Origin: Bacillota bacterium
GTDB taxonomy: Bacteria > Bacillota > Clostridia > DSM-8532
Direction: 5' to 3'
Assembly: GCA_023415205.1 (NCBI GenBank)
Contig: JAEZLR010000006.1
Location: 62,001 to 126,000 of the forward strand
Length of the DNA stretch: 64,000 nt
Every line of letters begins with the position of its first letter. Within the stretch, counting starts at the first letter, position 1. A model generated the notes under the pieces. That model was not told the DNA's origin and searched no databases. It worked only from the letters and a program-made list of their open reading frames with translations. The translations under genes were made by a program, and so were the position numbers. Positions 31,864 through 40,117 of the stretch are shown in pieces.

Positions 31864-33180
31864 ATGAGTAGCGTGATCAAGGTAAATGCAAGCGTTTATT
31901 CCCGTATCGGATACGGTAGAACCAGCAACACGAGTTCCTTTTATATGAACGGAAAATTTACATCCGAGCACCACATCGAAAATGCTCAGGCGTCTATGGA
32001 AAATAGGGGATCGGAGTATCTTTTTGCTGTTGCTGATAATATGGATAGTGAAAATGACCAGGATACCCAGGTTTCCATTTTAAAAGAAGTGGGTAGATTC
32101 CATGAGAAGATGTCGGTAAGCGGTGGGGATATCCATTACAAAACCAAGGAATTGGAATCCCGTGTAAACGATGCAGAACGCTTGCTTTCAAGCTTTCTAG
32201 AGATGAACAGGGTACCTATGACCGATACGCGTTGGAATCTCGGTTTTTCAGCGCTACTCTTATCAGAGGGGCAGTTTGTGGCCTTTACTGGAGGAAGTGG
32301 TCGTGCATACATGATGCGAGAGGGTATGTTTAAGCCTCTGGCCTCGGAATCTACAAGAGCCAAGCGCGCAATTGATGCAAAACCCAGTAGCGAATTTGAT
32401 GAAATCGAGCTGCCCGGTGAGGAAAAGAACGGAAGCGTGATTGTTTCAGATCTGTATGACCTCATGGAAGGGGATTCCTTTATATTGATCAATGATGGTC
32501 TGATTGAAGCGCTGGGTGAGGAGAAAATCGAGGATTTGCTGGCGCTACGTAGCGACAGTGCCTTTATTGCCTATCGTCTGGTGGATGAGGCGATGAAAAG
32601 GAAGCATACCGGCGATCTGACAGCCCTCGTGGTTCAGATTGAGAAAATAGTAGACGGACCCGCTCCCAGAAGAGCCCCTGCCCGCGTGCAAACCCAGCAG
32701 AACATGAAGGACAGGGTGGATAAGCTTAAAAAGGCCCCTGCCGTTACCTATAAATATAACAAGCGCAACAGTAACAAGTATCAGGGCATTGTTTTTGTAA
32801 CCCTTGTAGTCTTGACGGTTGCCGTTCTTATGGGAGTTATCTATTTGATTATTAGCTCTCTTATGAATTCGGGCAAAAACAATTATCCCTCATCCCCAAC
32901 CACGACGGCAACAGCGACGCCTACCGCTACCCCGATTGCCTCTGAAGAGCCTTCGGTAGAGCCCACGCCAACCCCGGAGGCCACCCCCACACCTGCACCT
33001 GAGATCGTTGAACATAAGGTGAAGTCGGGGGAGAGCATCAATTCCATTACACGAAAATATTACGGGGATACCACATTAATGGACAAGCTCTGTAAATACA
33101 ACAACATTACCGATCCCAACAAGATCAAGGTGGATCAGATTATCAAGATTCCTTCCAAGGAAGTCTTGATGGAACAATAA
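31864..33180 (+). CDS. PP2C-like domain, transmembrane helix and extracellular LysM protein (438 aa)
   Basis: The first 265 residues fit a bacterial PP2C fold: EYLFAVADNMDSE (metal-binding Asp region), a WNLGFSALLLSEG strand, SFILINDGLIEAL and HTGDLTALVVQIEK. The first metal motif is degenerate: GRTSNTSSF lacks the aspartate of RxxNxD. A basic linker leads to a membrane helix (about residues 307-332), a Thr/Pro-rich stalk, and a C-terminal LysM domain (HKVKSGESINSITRKYYGD). The PP2C part would be cytosolic and LysM outside on peptidoglycan. It could sense the wall and counteract a PASTA-type kinase, or be a pseudophosphatase. The start has AAGAGGAG. It lies divergent from pflB. Confidence 0.8.
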   Translation: MSSVIKVNASVYSRIGYGRTSNTSSFYMNGKFTSEHHIENAQASMENRGSEYLFAVADNMDSENDQDTQVSILKEVGRFHEKMSVSGGDIHYKTKELESRVNDAERLLSSFLEMNRVPMTDTRWNLGFSALLLSEGQFVAFTGGSGRAYMMREGMFKPLASESTRAKRAIDAKPSSEFDEIELPGEEKNGSVIVSDLYDLMEGDSFILINDGLIEALGEEKIEDLLALRSDSAFIAYRLVDEAMKRKHTGDLTALVVQIEKIVDGPAPRRAPARVQTQQNMKDRVDKLKKAPAVTYKYNKRNSNKYQGIVFVTLVVLTVAVLMGVIYLIISSLMNSGKNNYPSSPTTTATATPTATPIASEEPSVEPTPTPEATPTPAPEIVEHKVKSGESINSITRKYYGDTTLMDKLCKYNNITDPNKIKVDQIIKIPSKEVLMEQ

Positions 33181-33198
33181 ATAGAATAAACATTCAGA

Positions 33199-33230
33199 AG
33201 TACCGTTGGTTATCCAGCGGTACTTTTTTT
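33199..33230 (+). terminator. Intrinsic terminator after the PP2C-LysM gene
   Basis: AGTACCGTTGG pairs with CCAGCGGTACT around a TTAT loop, followed by seven Ts. Confidence 0.85.
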
Positions 33231-33374
33231 GTGAAAACTTTTATTTGAAATGTTTCCCTTATTTTTTTCACAATCTTGACAAGGAACTGAAACACCAAAA
33301 ATGGAAATCTTATGATAACCTATAGGTGTCCAATAGCGCACAAGTATCACTGCTAGGAAAGGGGATTATATCTC

Positions 33375-34466
33375 ATGAAAAAGAAAGCATTATCCTTACT
33401 CGTTGCAATTGCCATGCTGGTTTCGGTGATTTCAGTGCCGGCCCTGGCTTCCACCCCAACCTTCAAGATTGATGGAAAGGTCGTCCTCCCAGGAAATGAT
33501 GTGGCACCGGAGGGTAATTTATTGGTTACTCTGGAATACCGTTCTGACAGGGGCACCTCCAATCAGAGCGATGATTATACCACTTCGGCCCTGATCGTTC
33601 TCATGAAGGGTAGCCGTGAAGCCTCCTTTTCCCTTGACATTCCCTTTTCAAACACTGCTGATAAAAATCCGAGATTCACTCTGGGCTATTTCCTCTCAAC
33701 AGCATCACCCTATTGGGATAAAGGCTATTATACCTTAAGCGGCATGCAATACCACAAGGAGGGGCAGACCACTTTCCCGGAAGGCTCGGTTTCCGGTCTT
33801 GTCATCACTCCTTTAAGAGCCTCCAATATTTCCGGTTATGTAGGGCTGTCAGTATACTCATCGACTCAGTCAGCCATGGATGTGACAGTCACTGCCAAAA
33901 CAACCGGTGCTTCCAACGGAACCCAGGATGATTATGAAGCAAAAACCAAAGTTACCTTGACCAATGGAGCCTCTGCCTACAGCCTGAAGGTGCCTACAAC
34001 TGCTTCATCGGCAGGCTATGTGGTCATGTATGAAGTAAGTGGTACAGACTATGAAAATAAAGGCTGGTATTCATCCTCAGGAACGGTCACTAATGCCTCC
34101 ATTGCCACAAAGGTAGATGTCAGTGGCGGAAATCGTTCCGATATCCACCTTCAGCTTGTCAAAAAGGCTACCCCTGCTACACCCAACCCGGTAACGCCTC
34201 CCCAGATGGATATGGATGTAAACGATGACGGACGTGTGAATATTAAAGATTATATCATGTTCACCCGGGCCATGGGAGCCAGGTGGAAGTTTAAGGATTT
34301 CCTTGATATCAACGGAGATGGGGTTGTTGATGTCAAAGATTTAAAAATTATCAAGGAAGAGCTTAAGGAGCTGAAGAAAAACTGGAACGACATTGAGAAG
34401 GCCATAAAGGATAGCGACAAAACCCACAAACTGGCCGACAAGAAGCATGGAAAATGGAAGAAGTAG
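33375..34466 (+). CDS. Secreted protein with C-terminal dockerin-like EF-hand pair (363 aa)
   Basis: A typical signal peptide ends at VPALA-S near residue 26. Then follow about 240 residues of beta-rich, Ser/Thr-rich sequence with repeated features (TFKIDGKVVLPGND, SNISGYVGLSVYS), possibly two immunoglobulin-like domains. Residues about 278-340 carry two calcium loops, DVNDDGRVNIKD and DINGDGVVDVKD, the pattern of a type I dockerin. The final 40 residues are strongly lysine-rich. Dockerins bind cohesins on scaffoldins; no cohesin gene is in the window. The motif could instead be a free calcium-binding tail. The start has AAAGGGGA upstream. Confidence 0.8.
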   Translation: MKKKALSLLVAIAMLVSVISVPALASTPTFKIDGKVVLPGNDVAPEGNLLVTLEYRSDRGTSNQSDDYTTSALIVLMKGSREASFSLDIPFSNTADKNPRFTLGYFLSTASPYWDKGYYTLSGMQYHKEGQTTFPEGSVSGLVITPLRASNISGYVGLSVYSSTQSAMDVTVTAKTTGASNGTQDDYEAKTKVTLTNGASAYSLKVPTTASSAGYVVMYEVSGTDYENKGWYSSSGTVTNASIATKVDVSGGNRSDIHLQLVKKATPATPNPVTPPQMDMDVNDDGRVNIKDYIMFTRAMGARWKFKDFLDINGDGVVDVKDLKIIKEELKELKKNWNDIEKAIKDSDKTHKLADKKHGKWKK

Positions 34467-34516
34467 CCTCCCTTTATCCTGAATAAACTTACCTGCACTT
34501 GAAAGCTTACAAAGAG

Positions 34517-34556
34517 CAACAAGAAAAGAGGGATATCAACCCCTCTTTTCTTGTTG
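34517..34556. terminator. Bidirectional hairpin between converging genes
   Basis: A perfect 16-bp stem (34517-34532 with 34541-34556) has an 8-base loop. The arms contain A/T runs, so it can end transcription from both directions. It sits between the dockerin-like gene and apgM. Confidence 0.8.
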
Positions 34557-34572
34557 TGAGTGCTTTATCCAG

Positions 34573-35784
34573 TTATATCTGCAAAAACAAATCCATCAAA
34601 GTGTGCCCTTCTTTTACACAGAACCCGGTGGAATGGGCATAGGCCTCTGTATAAACCGCCTGTGAATCAATGGCATCCTGACGACGGCTATCATAGATCA
34701 TAAAAGGCACCGGATCGGCACAATGAGTTCGTGTGGCGATGGGAGTAGGGTGGTCCGGAAGAACCATCAGCCTGTAATCATCCCAGCCTTCCATACCCTT
34801 AATGAGGGTGTCAAGAACTAGGGAATCAATCAGTTCGATGGAGCGGATCTTTTCTTTAAGCTGGCCCTGATGGCCACATTCGTCGGGAGCCTCAATATGA
34901 ATATAGACAAAATCCCGTCCTTGGCGAAGCTCATTTAGTGCGGCTTCAGCCTTTCCTTTAAAATTGGTGTGAATATTTCCGGTAGCTCCTTCAACATCAA
35001 CGGACTTCATCCCTGACACAATACCGATGCCTTTAATCAGGTCAACAGCCGAAATGACCGAACCGCACAGCCCATATTTTTCTACAAAAAGAGGTATGGA
35101 GGGCTTTTTACCTTGGCCCCAAAGCCATAGGGAGGTAGCCGGGTTCAGTCCCCGCTCCACCCGTTTTTTATTGACGGGATGGTTTTTTAGGATTTCGCAG
35201 CTACGCAACATCAGATTGAGAGCGGTTTCCGCTCCCGGCCCTTTAGGAAGAAACGAAGCTATTTTTTTGCCCGAGATATCGTGAGGAGGGGTAAGCTGAA
35301 TGTCCAGTGGCCCATTCCTCCAAACGAGGCAATGGCGATAGCTGATTCCAGGATAGAAGGCGATGCCTTCACTGTTCAGGGCCTGGGCTACTGCCAGCAT
35401 GAGCTCTGTGGATTCCTCCGTGGTAATTTCACCCGAGCTATAGTCCAGCATTTCTTTTTGAGTATAGTCTTCCTCAGGGCTCAGGGTGACCAGATTGCAT
35501 CGGAGAGCCGTATCCTCCTGGCTGAGATTAAGGCCCATACTGACGGCTTCAAGGGGAGAGCGACCGGTATAATAGCGTCTCGGATCAAATCCGAAAACTG
35601 ACAGATTGGCTACATCGCTTCCGGCAGGCATCCCTTGAGGGACAGTGTGAACCGTTCCAATAGTAGATTTTTTGCTTAATTCATCCAGGAGGGGCTTTTG
35701 GGCCGTCTGGAGAGGGGTTTTTCCTCCCAGGGCATCCAAGGGCCAATCAGCCATGCCATCTCCCAGGACGAGGATATATTTCAT
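34573..35784 (-). CDS. apgM: Cofactor-independent phosphoglycerate mutase, archaeal-type (403 aa)
   Basis: This enzyme interconverts 3- and 2-phosphoglycerate without 2,3-bisphosphoglycerate. It shows YILVLGDGMADWP, the catalytic serine region in PAGSDVANLSVFG, RSPLEAVSMGL, VYIHIEAPDECGHQG and LPDHPTPIATRTHC, all of the alkaline-phosphatase superfamily ApgM. The length fits the roughly 400-residue archaeal-type form, distinct from the 510-residue GpmI. It acts in the cytosol in glycolysis/gluconeogenesis. The start ATG follows TTAAGGGGGAAG. It stands alone, convergent with the preceding gene. Confidence 0.95.
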   Translation of the reverse strand: MKYILVLGDGMADWPLDALGGKTPLQTAQKPLLDELSKKSTIGTVHTVPQGMPAGSDVANLSVFGFDPRRYYTGRSPLEAVSMGLNLSQEDTALRCNLVTLSPEEDYTQKEMLDYSSGEITTEESTELMLAVAQALNSEGIAFYPGISYRHCLVWRNGPLDIQLTPPHDISGKKIASFLPKGPGAETALNLMLRSCEILKNHPVNKKRVERGLNPATSLWLWGQGKKPSIPLFVEKYGLCGSVISAVDLIKGIGIVSGMKSVDVEGATGNIHTNFKGKAEAALNELRQGRDFVYIHIEAPDECGHQGQLKEKIRSIELIDSLVLDTLIKGMEGWDDYRLMVLPDHPTPIATRTHCADPVPFMIYDSRRQDAIDSQAVYTEAYAHSTGFCVKEGHTLMDLFLQI

Positions 35785-35803
35785 TGTTCTTCCCCCTTAA
35801 GTA

Positions 35804-35830
35804 AAAGCTGCCTTTATTCAAAGCAGCTTT
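35804..35830 (-). terminator. Hairpin downstream of the OadG-like gene
   Basis: AAAGCTGC (35823-35830, reverse strand) pairs with GCAGCTTT (35804-35811), followed by a short T stretch. It would separate the OadG-like gene from apgM. Confidence 0.55.
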
Positions 35831-35909
35831 AATTATTGGTGCCAATTTTAAGATGTAAGCCCGGCATGAGGCAAGGAAGTTTAACTTATAGATCTTTAAA
35901 ATCAGCCCA

Positions 35910-36191
35910 TTAAAGCTTGGCAGAAATATACTCTTCACGTCCGGCAACATTCCATACAGGTGAGTTTCTGCCTACTCTGCGAATGGACTTAATTTTAAGA
36001 TCGCTCACAGCATTGGCCGACAGCATATTCATAAGGGCAGCCATGATAACTGCAACTAATTCTCCGTCATCGGTAGTGTCCTGAACCTTGTCCTGAAGTG
36101 CCGCTGCACTCTCTACCTTGGATGCATTCTCCCTTTGGCTATGGGTGTTTTGAGATTTATCAGATCCAAAAATTCTGGAAAATAATGACAT
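35910..36191 (-). CDS. Small OadG-C-terminus-like protein (93 aa)
   Basis: After a charged N terminus (residues 1-45) the protein has GELVAVIMAALMNMLSAN and ends IRRVGRNSPVWNVAGREEYI. That helix plus RR...SPVWNVAGR signature is found at the C terminus of gamma subunits of sodium-pump decarboxylases and in small stand-alone clostridial proteins. The transmembrane helix that anchors OadG is missing, and no decarboxylase subunits are adjacent, so function is uncertain. The ATG at 36191 has GGAGGTG at 8 bases, better than the one at 36215. Confidence 0.65.
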   Translation of the reverse strand: MSLFSRIFGSDKSQNTHSQRENASKVESAAALQDKVQDTTDDGELVAVIMAALMNMLSANAVSDLKIKSIRRVGRNSPVWNVAGREEYISAKL

Positions 36192-36299
36192 AATAATCGC
36201 ACCTCCGTATACCATTTATGATTTATGATATCCCGTTAAAAATACCACAATTGAGGACAATAAGTCAATCCCGCTGAATAAATCCCGACCTTATATATA

Positions 36300-36327
36300 T
36301 TGCGCATTTTTCGTATTTTGTTATAAT
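36300..36327 (+). promoter_or_regulatory. Promoter for the DUF1858 gene
   Basis: TTGCGC (36300-36305), 16 bases and TATAAT (36322-36327) lie about 45 bases before the start at 36374. Confidence 0.5.
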
Positions 36328-36373
36328 GTCTATTAAAGGACAAGCTTGTAACATAAGCAGGGAGGGTTGAAAA

Positions 36374-36577
36374 ATGGGAAAGATCACTAAAGATACAATT
36401 ATTATGGACGTCTTGATGATGGATAGGGCAACTGCCCCTATTTTCATAAAGCATGGCATGCATTGCCTGGGATGCCCCTCATCTTCTGGAGAGAGCATTG
36501 AAGATGCTTGCGCCGTACACGGTATTGATGTGAATTTGCTGGTTAATGATCTCAATAATTTTTTTGATGCCCAATAA
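36374..36577 (+). CDS. DUF1858 domain protein with CLGC motif (67 aa)
   Basis: This is a compact helical protein of the DUF1858 family. It begins with the standard ITKDTIIMDVLM and carries HGMHCLGCPSS, a possible redox disulfide or metal site. Such proteins are found near hybrid-cluster or redox genes in anaerobes and are thought to respond to redox state; no activity is established. It precedes the hydrogenase-like module by 120 bases but is separated from it by a terminator. AGGGAGGG precedes the start. Confidence 0.85.
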   Translation: MGKITKDTIIMDVLMMDRATAPIFIKHGMHCLGCPSSSGESIEDACAVHGIDVNLLVNDLNNFFDAQ

Positions 36578-36602
36578 ATAAAAGAAATGTATAGATTTTG
36601 TT

Positions 36603-36631
36603 GAACCGTCCCAAGGGCGGTTCATTTTTTT
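36603..36631 (+). terminator. Intrinsic terminator after the DUF1858 gene
   Basis: GAACCGTCCC pairs with GGGCGGTTC around AA, with one bulged T, followed by ATTTTTTT. Confidence 0.85.
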
Positions 36632-36696
36632 AGCGGGATATTGTATAATATAATAAGCCTAGGAAACTTTTAGTCGCATTTTGTATGAGGTGAATT

Positions 36697-37044
36697 ATGA
36701 GAATAGCAGAGATTGCTGACCTTCTCAAAGCTGAAGTTTGTACCGAAACCCCCAATCAGGAGCTTGATATTCTGTCTGCCTGCAGCGCGGACCTGATGAG
36801 CGATGTGATGGCCTTTTCAAAGGAAAATGCCATGCTGTTAACCGGGCTTGTCAACCCTCAGGTGGTAAGAACAGCCGAGATGATGGATATCAAGGTGGTG
36901 GTTTTTGTCCGTGGGAAAAAGCCCCAGCAGCCTATGATTGAATTGGCTGAGGAGAAAGGGATTGTCCTTTTGTCCACTGATTATCCCCTTTTTGTTGCCA
37001 GCGGTAAACTCTATGTCAATGGAGTTCACGGGCGCGGAGAATAA
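36697..37044 (+). CDS. DRTGG domain protein, first of the hydrogenase-like module (115 aa)
   Basis: This is a single small alpha/beta domain of the DRTGG type: an N-terminal MRIAEIADLLKAEV helix, ACSADLMSDVMAF, ALLTGLV-like segments, VVVFVRGK and IVLLSTDYPLFVASG. The domain is named for a sequence in phosphate acetyltransferases and CBS proteins and is thought to bind regulatory ligands. It begins the five-gene cluster that ends with PHP at 39943; a TATAAT-like box lies upstream (36640-36660). It overlaps nothing and is followed 2 bases later by the ATPase gene, so coupling is tight. A second, divergent copy lies at 38865. Confidence 0.85.
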   Translation: MRIAEIADLLKAEVCTETPNQELDILSACSADLMSDVMAFSKENAMLLTGLVNPQVVRTAEMMDIKVVVFVRGKKPQQPMIELAEEKGIVLLSTDYPLFVASGKLYVNGVHGRGE

Positions 37045-37046
37045 GC

Positions 37047-37478
37047 ATGAATAATGTAATTGTGAGAGACTATGATATACCCGCCAACGACTTTACCGTT
37101 GCGGGAGAAGCCTCAAGCAGCGTACGCAAAATTATGGCTCAGTTAGGTGTAGCACCTTATGTAGTGAAGCGAACTTCCATTGCCATGTACGAGGCCGAGA
37201 TCAATGCGGTAATCCATGGCCATGGGGGCAAAGCCCATGTAGAGATAGACGGAAGCAAGGTGTATATACGTATTTCTGATGAGGGGCCGGGCATTCCCGA
37301 TCTGGAACTGGCCATGCAGGAAGGGTATTCCACCGCTCCCGACAGTATCCGTGAAATGGGCTTTGGTGCAGGTATGGGGCTATCCAATATTAAAAAGCAC
37401 TCGGACATTTTAAAGATAGACACTGAAGTGAACAAGGGAACAACGGTGAATATTACCGTGTTCTTTAATGCCATTTAG
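37047..37478 (+). CDS. Anti-sigma-factor-type GHKL ATPase (143 aa)
   Basis: This is a single GHKL (HATPase) domain of the RsbW/SpoIIAB/RsbT kind. It has the N box YEAEINAVIHG, the DEGPGIPD G1 loop and MGFGAGMGLSNIKKHSD with the G2 glycines, then a final TTVNITVFF strand. Such proteins phosphorylate a partner's serine or bind sigma factors. No STAS-domain partner is adjacent; its neighbours are a DRTGG protein and the hydrogenase-like protein, so it may transmit redox state. Its start lies 2 bases after the previous stop. Confidence 0.88.
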   Translation: MNNVIVRDYDIPANDFTVAGEASSSVRKIMAQLGVAPYVVKRTSIAMYEAEINAVIHGHGGKAHVEIDGSKVYIRISDEGPGIPDLELAMQEGYSTAPDSIREMGFGAGMGLSNIKKHSDILKIDTEVNKGTTVNITVFFNAI

Positions 37479-37517
37479 TCCTTTTGTATCCCAGTATTCA
37501 CTCTAGGGGGTGTTGCG

Positions 37518-38810
37518 ATGGAGCAGGCATATTTTCATTCTGTCACCTTAGATAAAGAAAAATGCAAGGGATGTACCAATTGTATCAAGCACTGCCCGAC
37601 CGAGGCCATCCGTGTCCGCAATAACAAAGCTGTTATTATTCGGGAGCGATGTATTGACTGCGGGGAATGTATCCGCGTCTGTCCCTATCATGCCAAAAAA
37701 GCCGTGACTGATTCCCCGGACATCATTAAGAACTACCGGTACAAAATTGCCTTGCCCGCACCGAGCCTTTATGGACAATTCGGGCCGCCTTATTCCCGTG
37801 AACGCATCGTCAGTGGTTTGAAGCAGTTGGGCTTCGATTATGTTTTTGAGGTGGCGCGAGCCGCTGAGATTGTCACCCATGCCTCCGAGCTCTTTCTTAA
37901 AGCGGAGGATATCAAGAAACCCGTGATTTCCTCAGCCTGCCCTGCCGTTGTACGGCTGATACAGGTACGCTTTCCTAATCTCATTGAAAACCTTTTGAAA
38001 ATTGAATCTCCCATGGAGGTTGCCGCGGCACTGGCCAAGCAGGAGGTTCACGAAAAATATGGTATCCCTTACGACGACATGGGAGCCTTCTTCTTATCGC
38101 CCTGTGCAGCCAAGGTGACCAGTGTTAAGGCGCCCTTTGAAAATAAGAAATCTCAGGTGGACGGGGTTCTGGCCATTAAGGACATTTATCTTCCCCTCCT
38201 TGAGATAATGAAAAAGCAAAAGGATATTACTCCAGAGACTTTTTCTCTTTCCAGTGCCATTGGTGTTGCATGGGCTGGTACGGGCGGAGAAAGCGAGGCC
38301 ATAGATAAAGGCCGGAGGATTGCTGTTCATGGTATAAAAAACATCAACGATATTCTTGAACAGGCGGTGCAGGGAAGTCTTGATGCCATTGATTTTATTG
38401 AGGCATTGGCCTGCCCGGAGGGTTGCCTCGGAGGGCCGCTTGCAGTTGAGAATCCCTTTATAGCAAAGGTTAATCTCAAAAACGAAATAGAAAAAATCAA
38501 GAACAGTGACGCCCATAAGATTAAAAAAATCGAGAATGTAGACGAATTTGTCTGGAAATCAACGGTGGAATACCGACCTATTATGAAGCTGGATGATGAT
38601 ATGATGAGGGCCCTGGAAAAAATGCAGATGATTGATGAGCTGACTGATGGACTTCCAGGATTGGATTGCGGTGCTTGCGGCGCTCCTAGCTGTAGAGCCC
38701 TTGCGGAGGATATTGTCAGGGAAAATGCCAAGGAAACCGATTGTATCTTCAAGCTGAGGGAAAGGGTCAACGATATTGCCAATCAACTGCACCAGATAGA
38801 GGATCTATAG
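37518..38810 (+). CDS. Sensory-type [FeFe]-hydrogenase-like protein (430 aa)
   Basis: An N-terminal ferredoxin domain has two 4Fe-4S motifs (CKGCTNCIKHC and CIDCGECIRVC). The middle is an [FeFe]-hydrogenase domain: ligands Cys141 (in SSACPAVVR), Cys196 (SPCAAK), Cys299 and Cys303 (ACPEGC) of the H-cluster are all present. The proton-relay cysteine before Cys141 (Cys299 of C. pasteurianum CpI) is Ala140, as known in the sensory HydS type. The C terminus adds a PF04060-like motif (GLDCGACGAPSC) with one more cluster. There is no PAS domain. It probably senses hydrogen or redox rather than turning over H2 rapidly. Confidence 0.88.
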   Translation: MEQAYFHSVTLDKEKCKGCTNCIKHCPTEAIRVRNNKAVIIRERCIDCGECIRVCPYHAKKAVTDSPDIIKNYRYKIALPAPSLYGQFGPPYSRERIVSGLKQLGFDYVFEVARAAEIVTHASELFLKAEDIKKPVISSACPAVVRLIQVRFPNLIENLLKIESPMEVAAALAKQEVHEKYGIPYDDMGAFFLSPCAAKVTSVKAPFENKKSQVDGVLAIKDIYLPLLEIMKKQKDITPETFSLSSAIGVAWAGTGGESEAIDKGRRIAVHGIKNINDILEQAVQGSLDAIDFIEALACPEGCLGGPLAVENPFIAKVNLKNEIEKIKNSDAHKIKKIENVDEFVWKSTVEYRPIMKLDDDMMRALEKMQMIDELTDGLPGLDCGACGAPSCRALAEDIVRENAKETDCIFKLRERVNDIANQLHQIEDL

Positions 38811-38864
38811 TACCCATGAGAAACTATTATCGCATTGACATACCATAAGGAGGGGAGAGACACT

Positions 38865-39209
38865 ATGACCATTGAAGCATTAGCCCGGGACAGGGGCTAT
38901 AAAATTGTTGCGGGGGATACCGAAGACTTATCTGCCTGTGTCACGGGAGTTTATGCTTGCGATCTTTTAAGCCATGCCATGGCCAAGGTAACCAGTGGGG
39001 ATCTATGGATTACCGTACATACCAACCTGAATGTGGTAGCCGTAGCTTCCCTGACCGATGCCGCCTGTGTGCTGGTACCTGAAAATATCACCGTTGAGCC
39101 CCTGACGATCGAGAGAGCTATTGAGAAAGGGGTTGTTATTCTTTCCAGCAGTTCAGCCGCAGCCCAGGTGTGCCATGAGGTGCTCTCAATGATCGGAACG
39201 GTGTCATGA
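38865..39209 (+). CDS. Second DRTGG domain protein of the module (114 aa)
   Basis: This is another DRTGG-type domain: MTIEALARDRGYKIVAGDTE, TGVYACDLLSHAMAKVTSGD, LWITVHTNLNVVAVASL, CVLVPEN, and GVVILSSSSAAAQVCHEVL. It is only distantly like the copy at 36697, so the two may pair as different subunits. The ATG at 38865 has AAGGAGGGGAG nearby and is chosen over an upstream frame at 38835. It overlaps the next gene by four bases (ATGA), which shows co-translation. Confidence 0.85.
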   Translation: MTIEALARDRGYKIVAGDTEDLSACVTGVYACDLLSHAMAKVTSGDLWITVHTNLNVVAVASLTDAACVLVPENITVEPLTIERAIEKGVVILSSSSAAAQVCHEVLSMIGTVS

Positions 39210-39943
39210 AAACCTGGATCGATCTCCATATTCACTCCTGTCTTTCCCCTTGCGCAGAGGAGGACATGACCCCCAACAACATCGTCAACATGGCTCTTTT
39301 GAAAGGGTTGGACATGATTGCCGTCACCGATCACAACTCGGCGGGGAATGTGTCAGCCGCCATGGAAGCGGGTCGCAGGGCAGGCTTAATTGTTGTGCCC
39401 GGCATGGAGCTATGTGTTTCAGAAGAATTTCATCTCATATGTCTGTTTCCCGACCTCAGTGGAGCACTGGCTTTTCAGGAGGAAGTGTACCAATTGCTTT
39501 CACCCCTCAAAAACCGGGAGGACATTTTTGGTTCCCAGATCAGAATGGATGCCGACGACCAAGAGATCGGTCGTGAGGATCGGCTTCTGTCGGGAGCCTG
39601 CGGTATGGATTCGGAAACTGCCATCAGGCTCATACGAGAGCTTGGCGGGGTGGTTCTACCGGCCCATGTCAACCGGGAATCCTTTTCCATGCTTAATACC
39701 TTGGGTGCCATCCCCTCCGAGTATGGCTTTCATCACCTGGAATGCTCCAAAAGCTGCAAACTGAACGAATTCTTAGGGGAGCATCCCGATCTTAAGCAAT
39801 ACCCTTTTTTGCGATCCTCCGACGCCCATTTTCTTTGGGATATTCTAGAACAGGAGGTTTGTCTCGACCTCCCTGATAAAACCATCAGCGCCTTGCTACA
39901 ATACCTCTCCCATCCCATATCTAGGGCATCCTATGATTTATAG
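39206..39943 (+). CDS. PHP-domain phosphoesterase (245 aa)
   Basis: This PHP protein has the metal motif DLHIHSCLSPCAEEDM, then VTDHNSAGN, VVPGMELCVSEEFHLIC, VLPAHVNRES and a late RSSDAHFLWD. The architecture fits YciV/TrpH-like phosphoesterases, not the histidinol phosphatases. It closes the sensory hydrogenase module, where PHP genes of this kind often occur in Clostridia and Thermotogales. The substrate is unknown; a nucleotide or signalling phosphate is likely. Confidence 0.88.
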   Translation: MKTWIDLHIHSCLSPCAEEDMTPNNIVNMALLKGLDMIAVTDHNSAGNVSAAMEAGRRAGLIVVPGMELCVSEEFHLICLFPDLSGALAFQEEVYQLLSPLKNREDIFGSQIRMDADDQEIGREDRLLSGACGMDSETAIRLIRELGGVVLPAHVNRESFSMLNTLGAIPSEYGFHHLECSKSCKLNEFLGEHPDLKQYPFLRSSDAHFLWDILEQEVCLDLPDKTISALLQYLSHPISRASYDL

Positions 39944-40117
39944 GAACACGCTTCTTTTTGAGTATGATAATACCGGTTTTCTGCTCAAAGGGTTCTTGAG
40001 TGGATGGAGCCTCACATAATATCCCTGTCCCGAATTCACAGCGCGGGATCATGGCAGCAATGAGGAGATCCTGAACCTGGAGTAATGAAGGACTAGCATC
40101 ATATACTGGAGAGCAAA

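Noticed and set aside
34573..35784. Possible standard GpmI phosphoglycerate mutase
   Set aside because: Length and motifs fit the 400-residue ApgM type instead.
37518..38810. Catalytic [FeFe]-hydrogenase
   Set aside because: Ala140 replaces the proton-relay cysteine and no hydrogenase partner subunits are present; a sensory type fits better.
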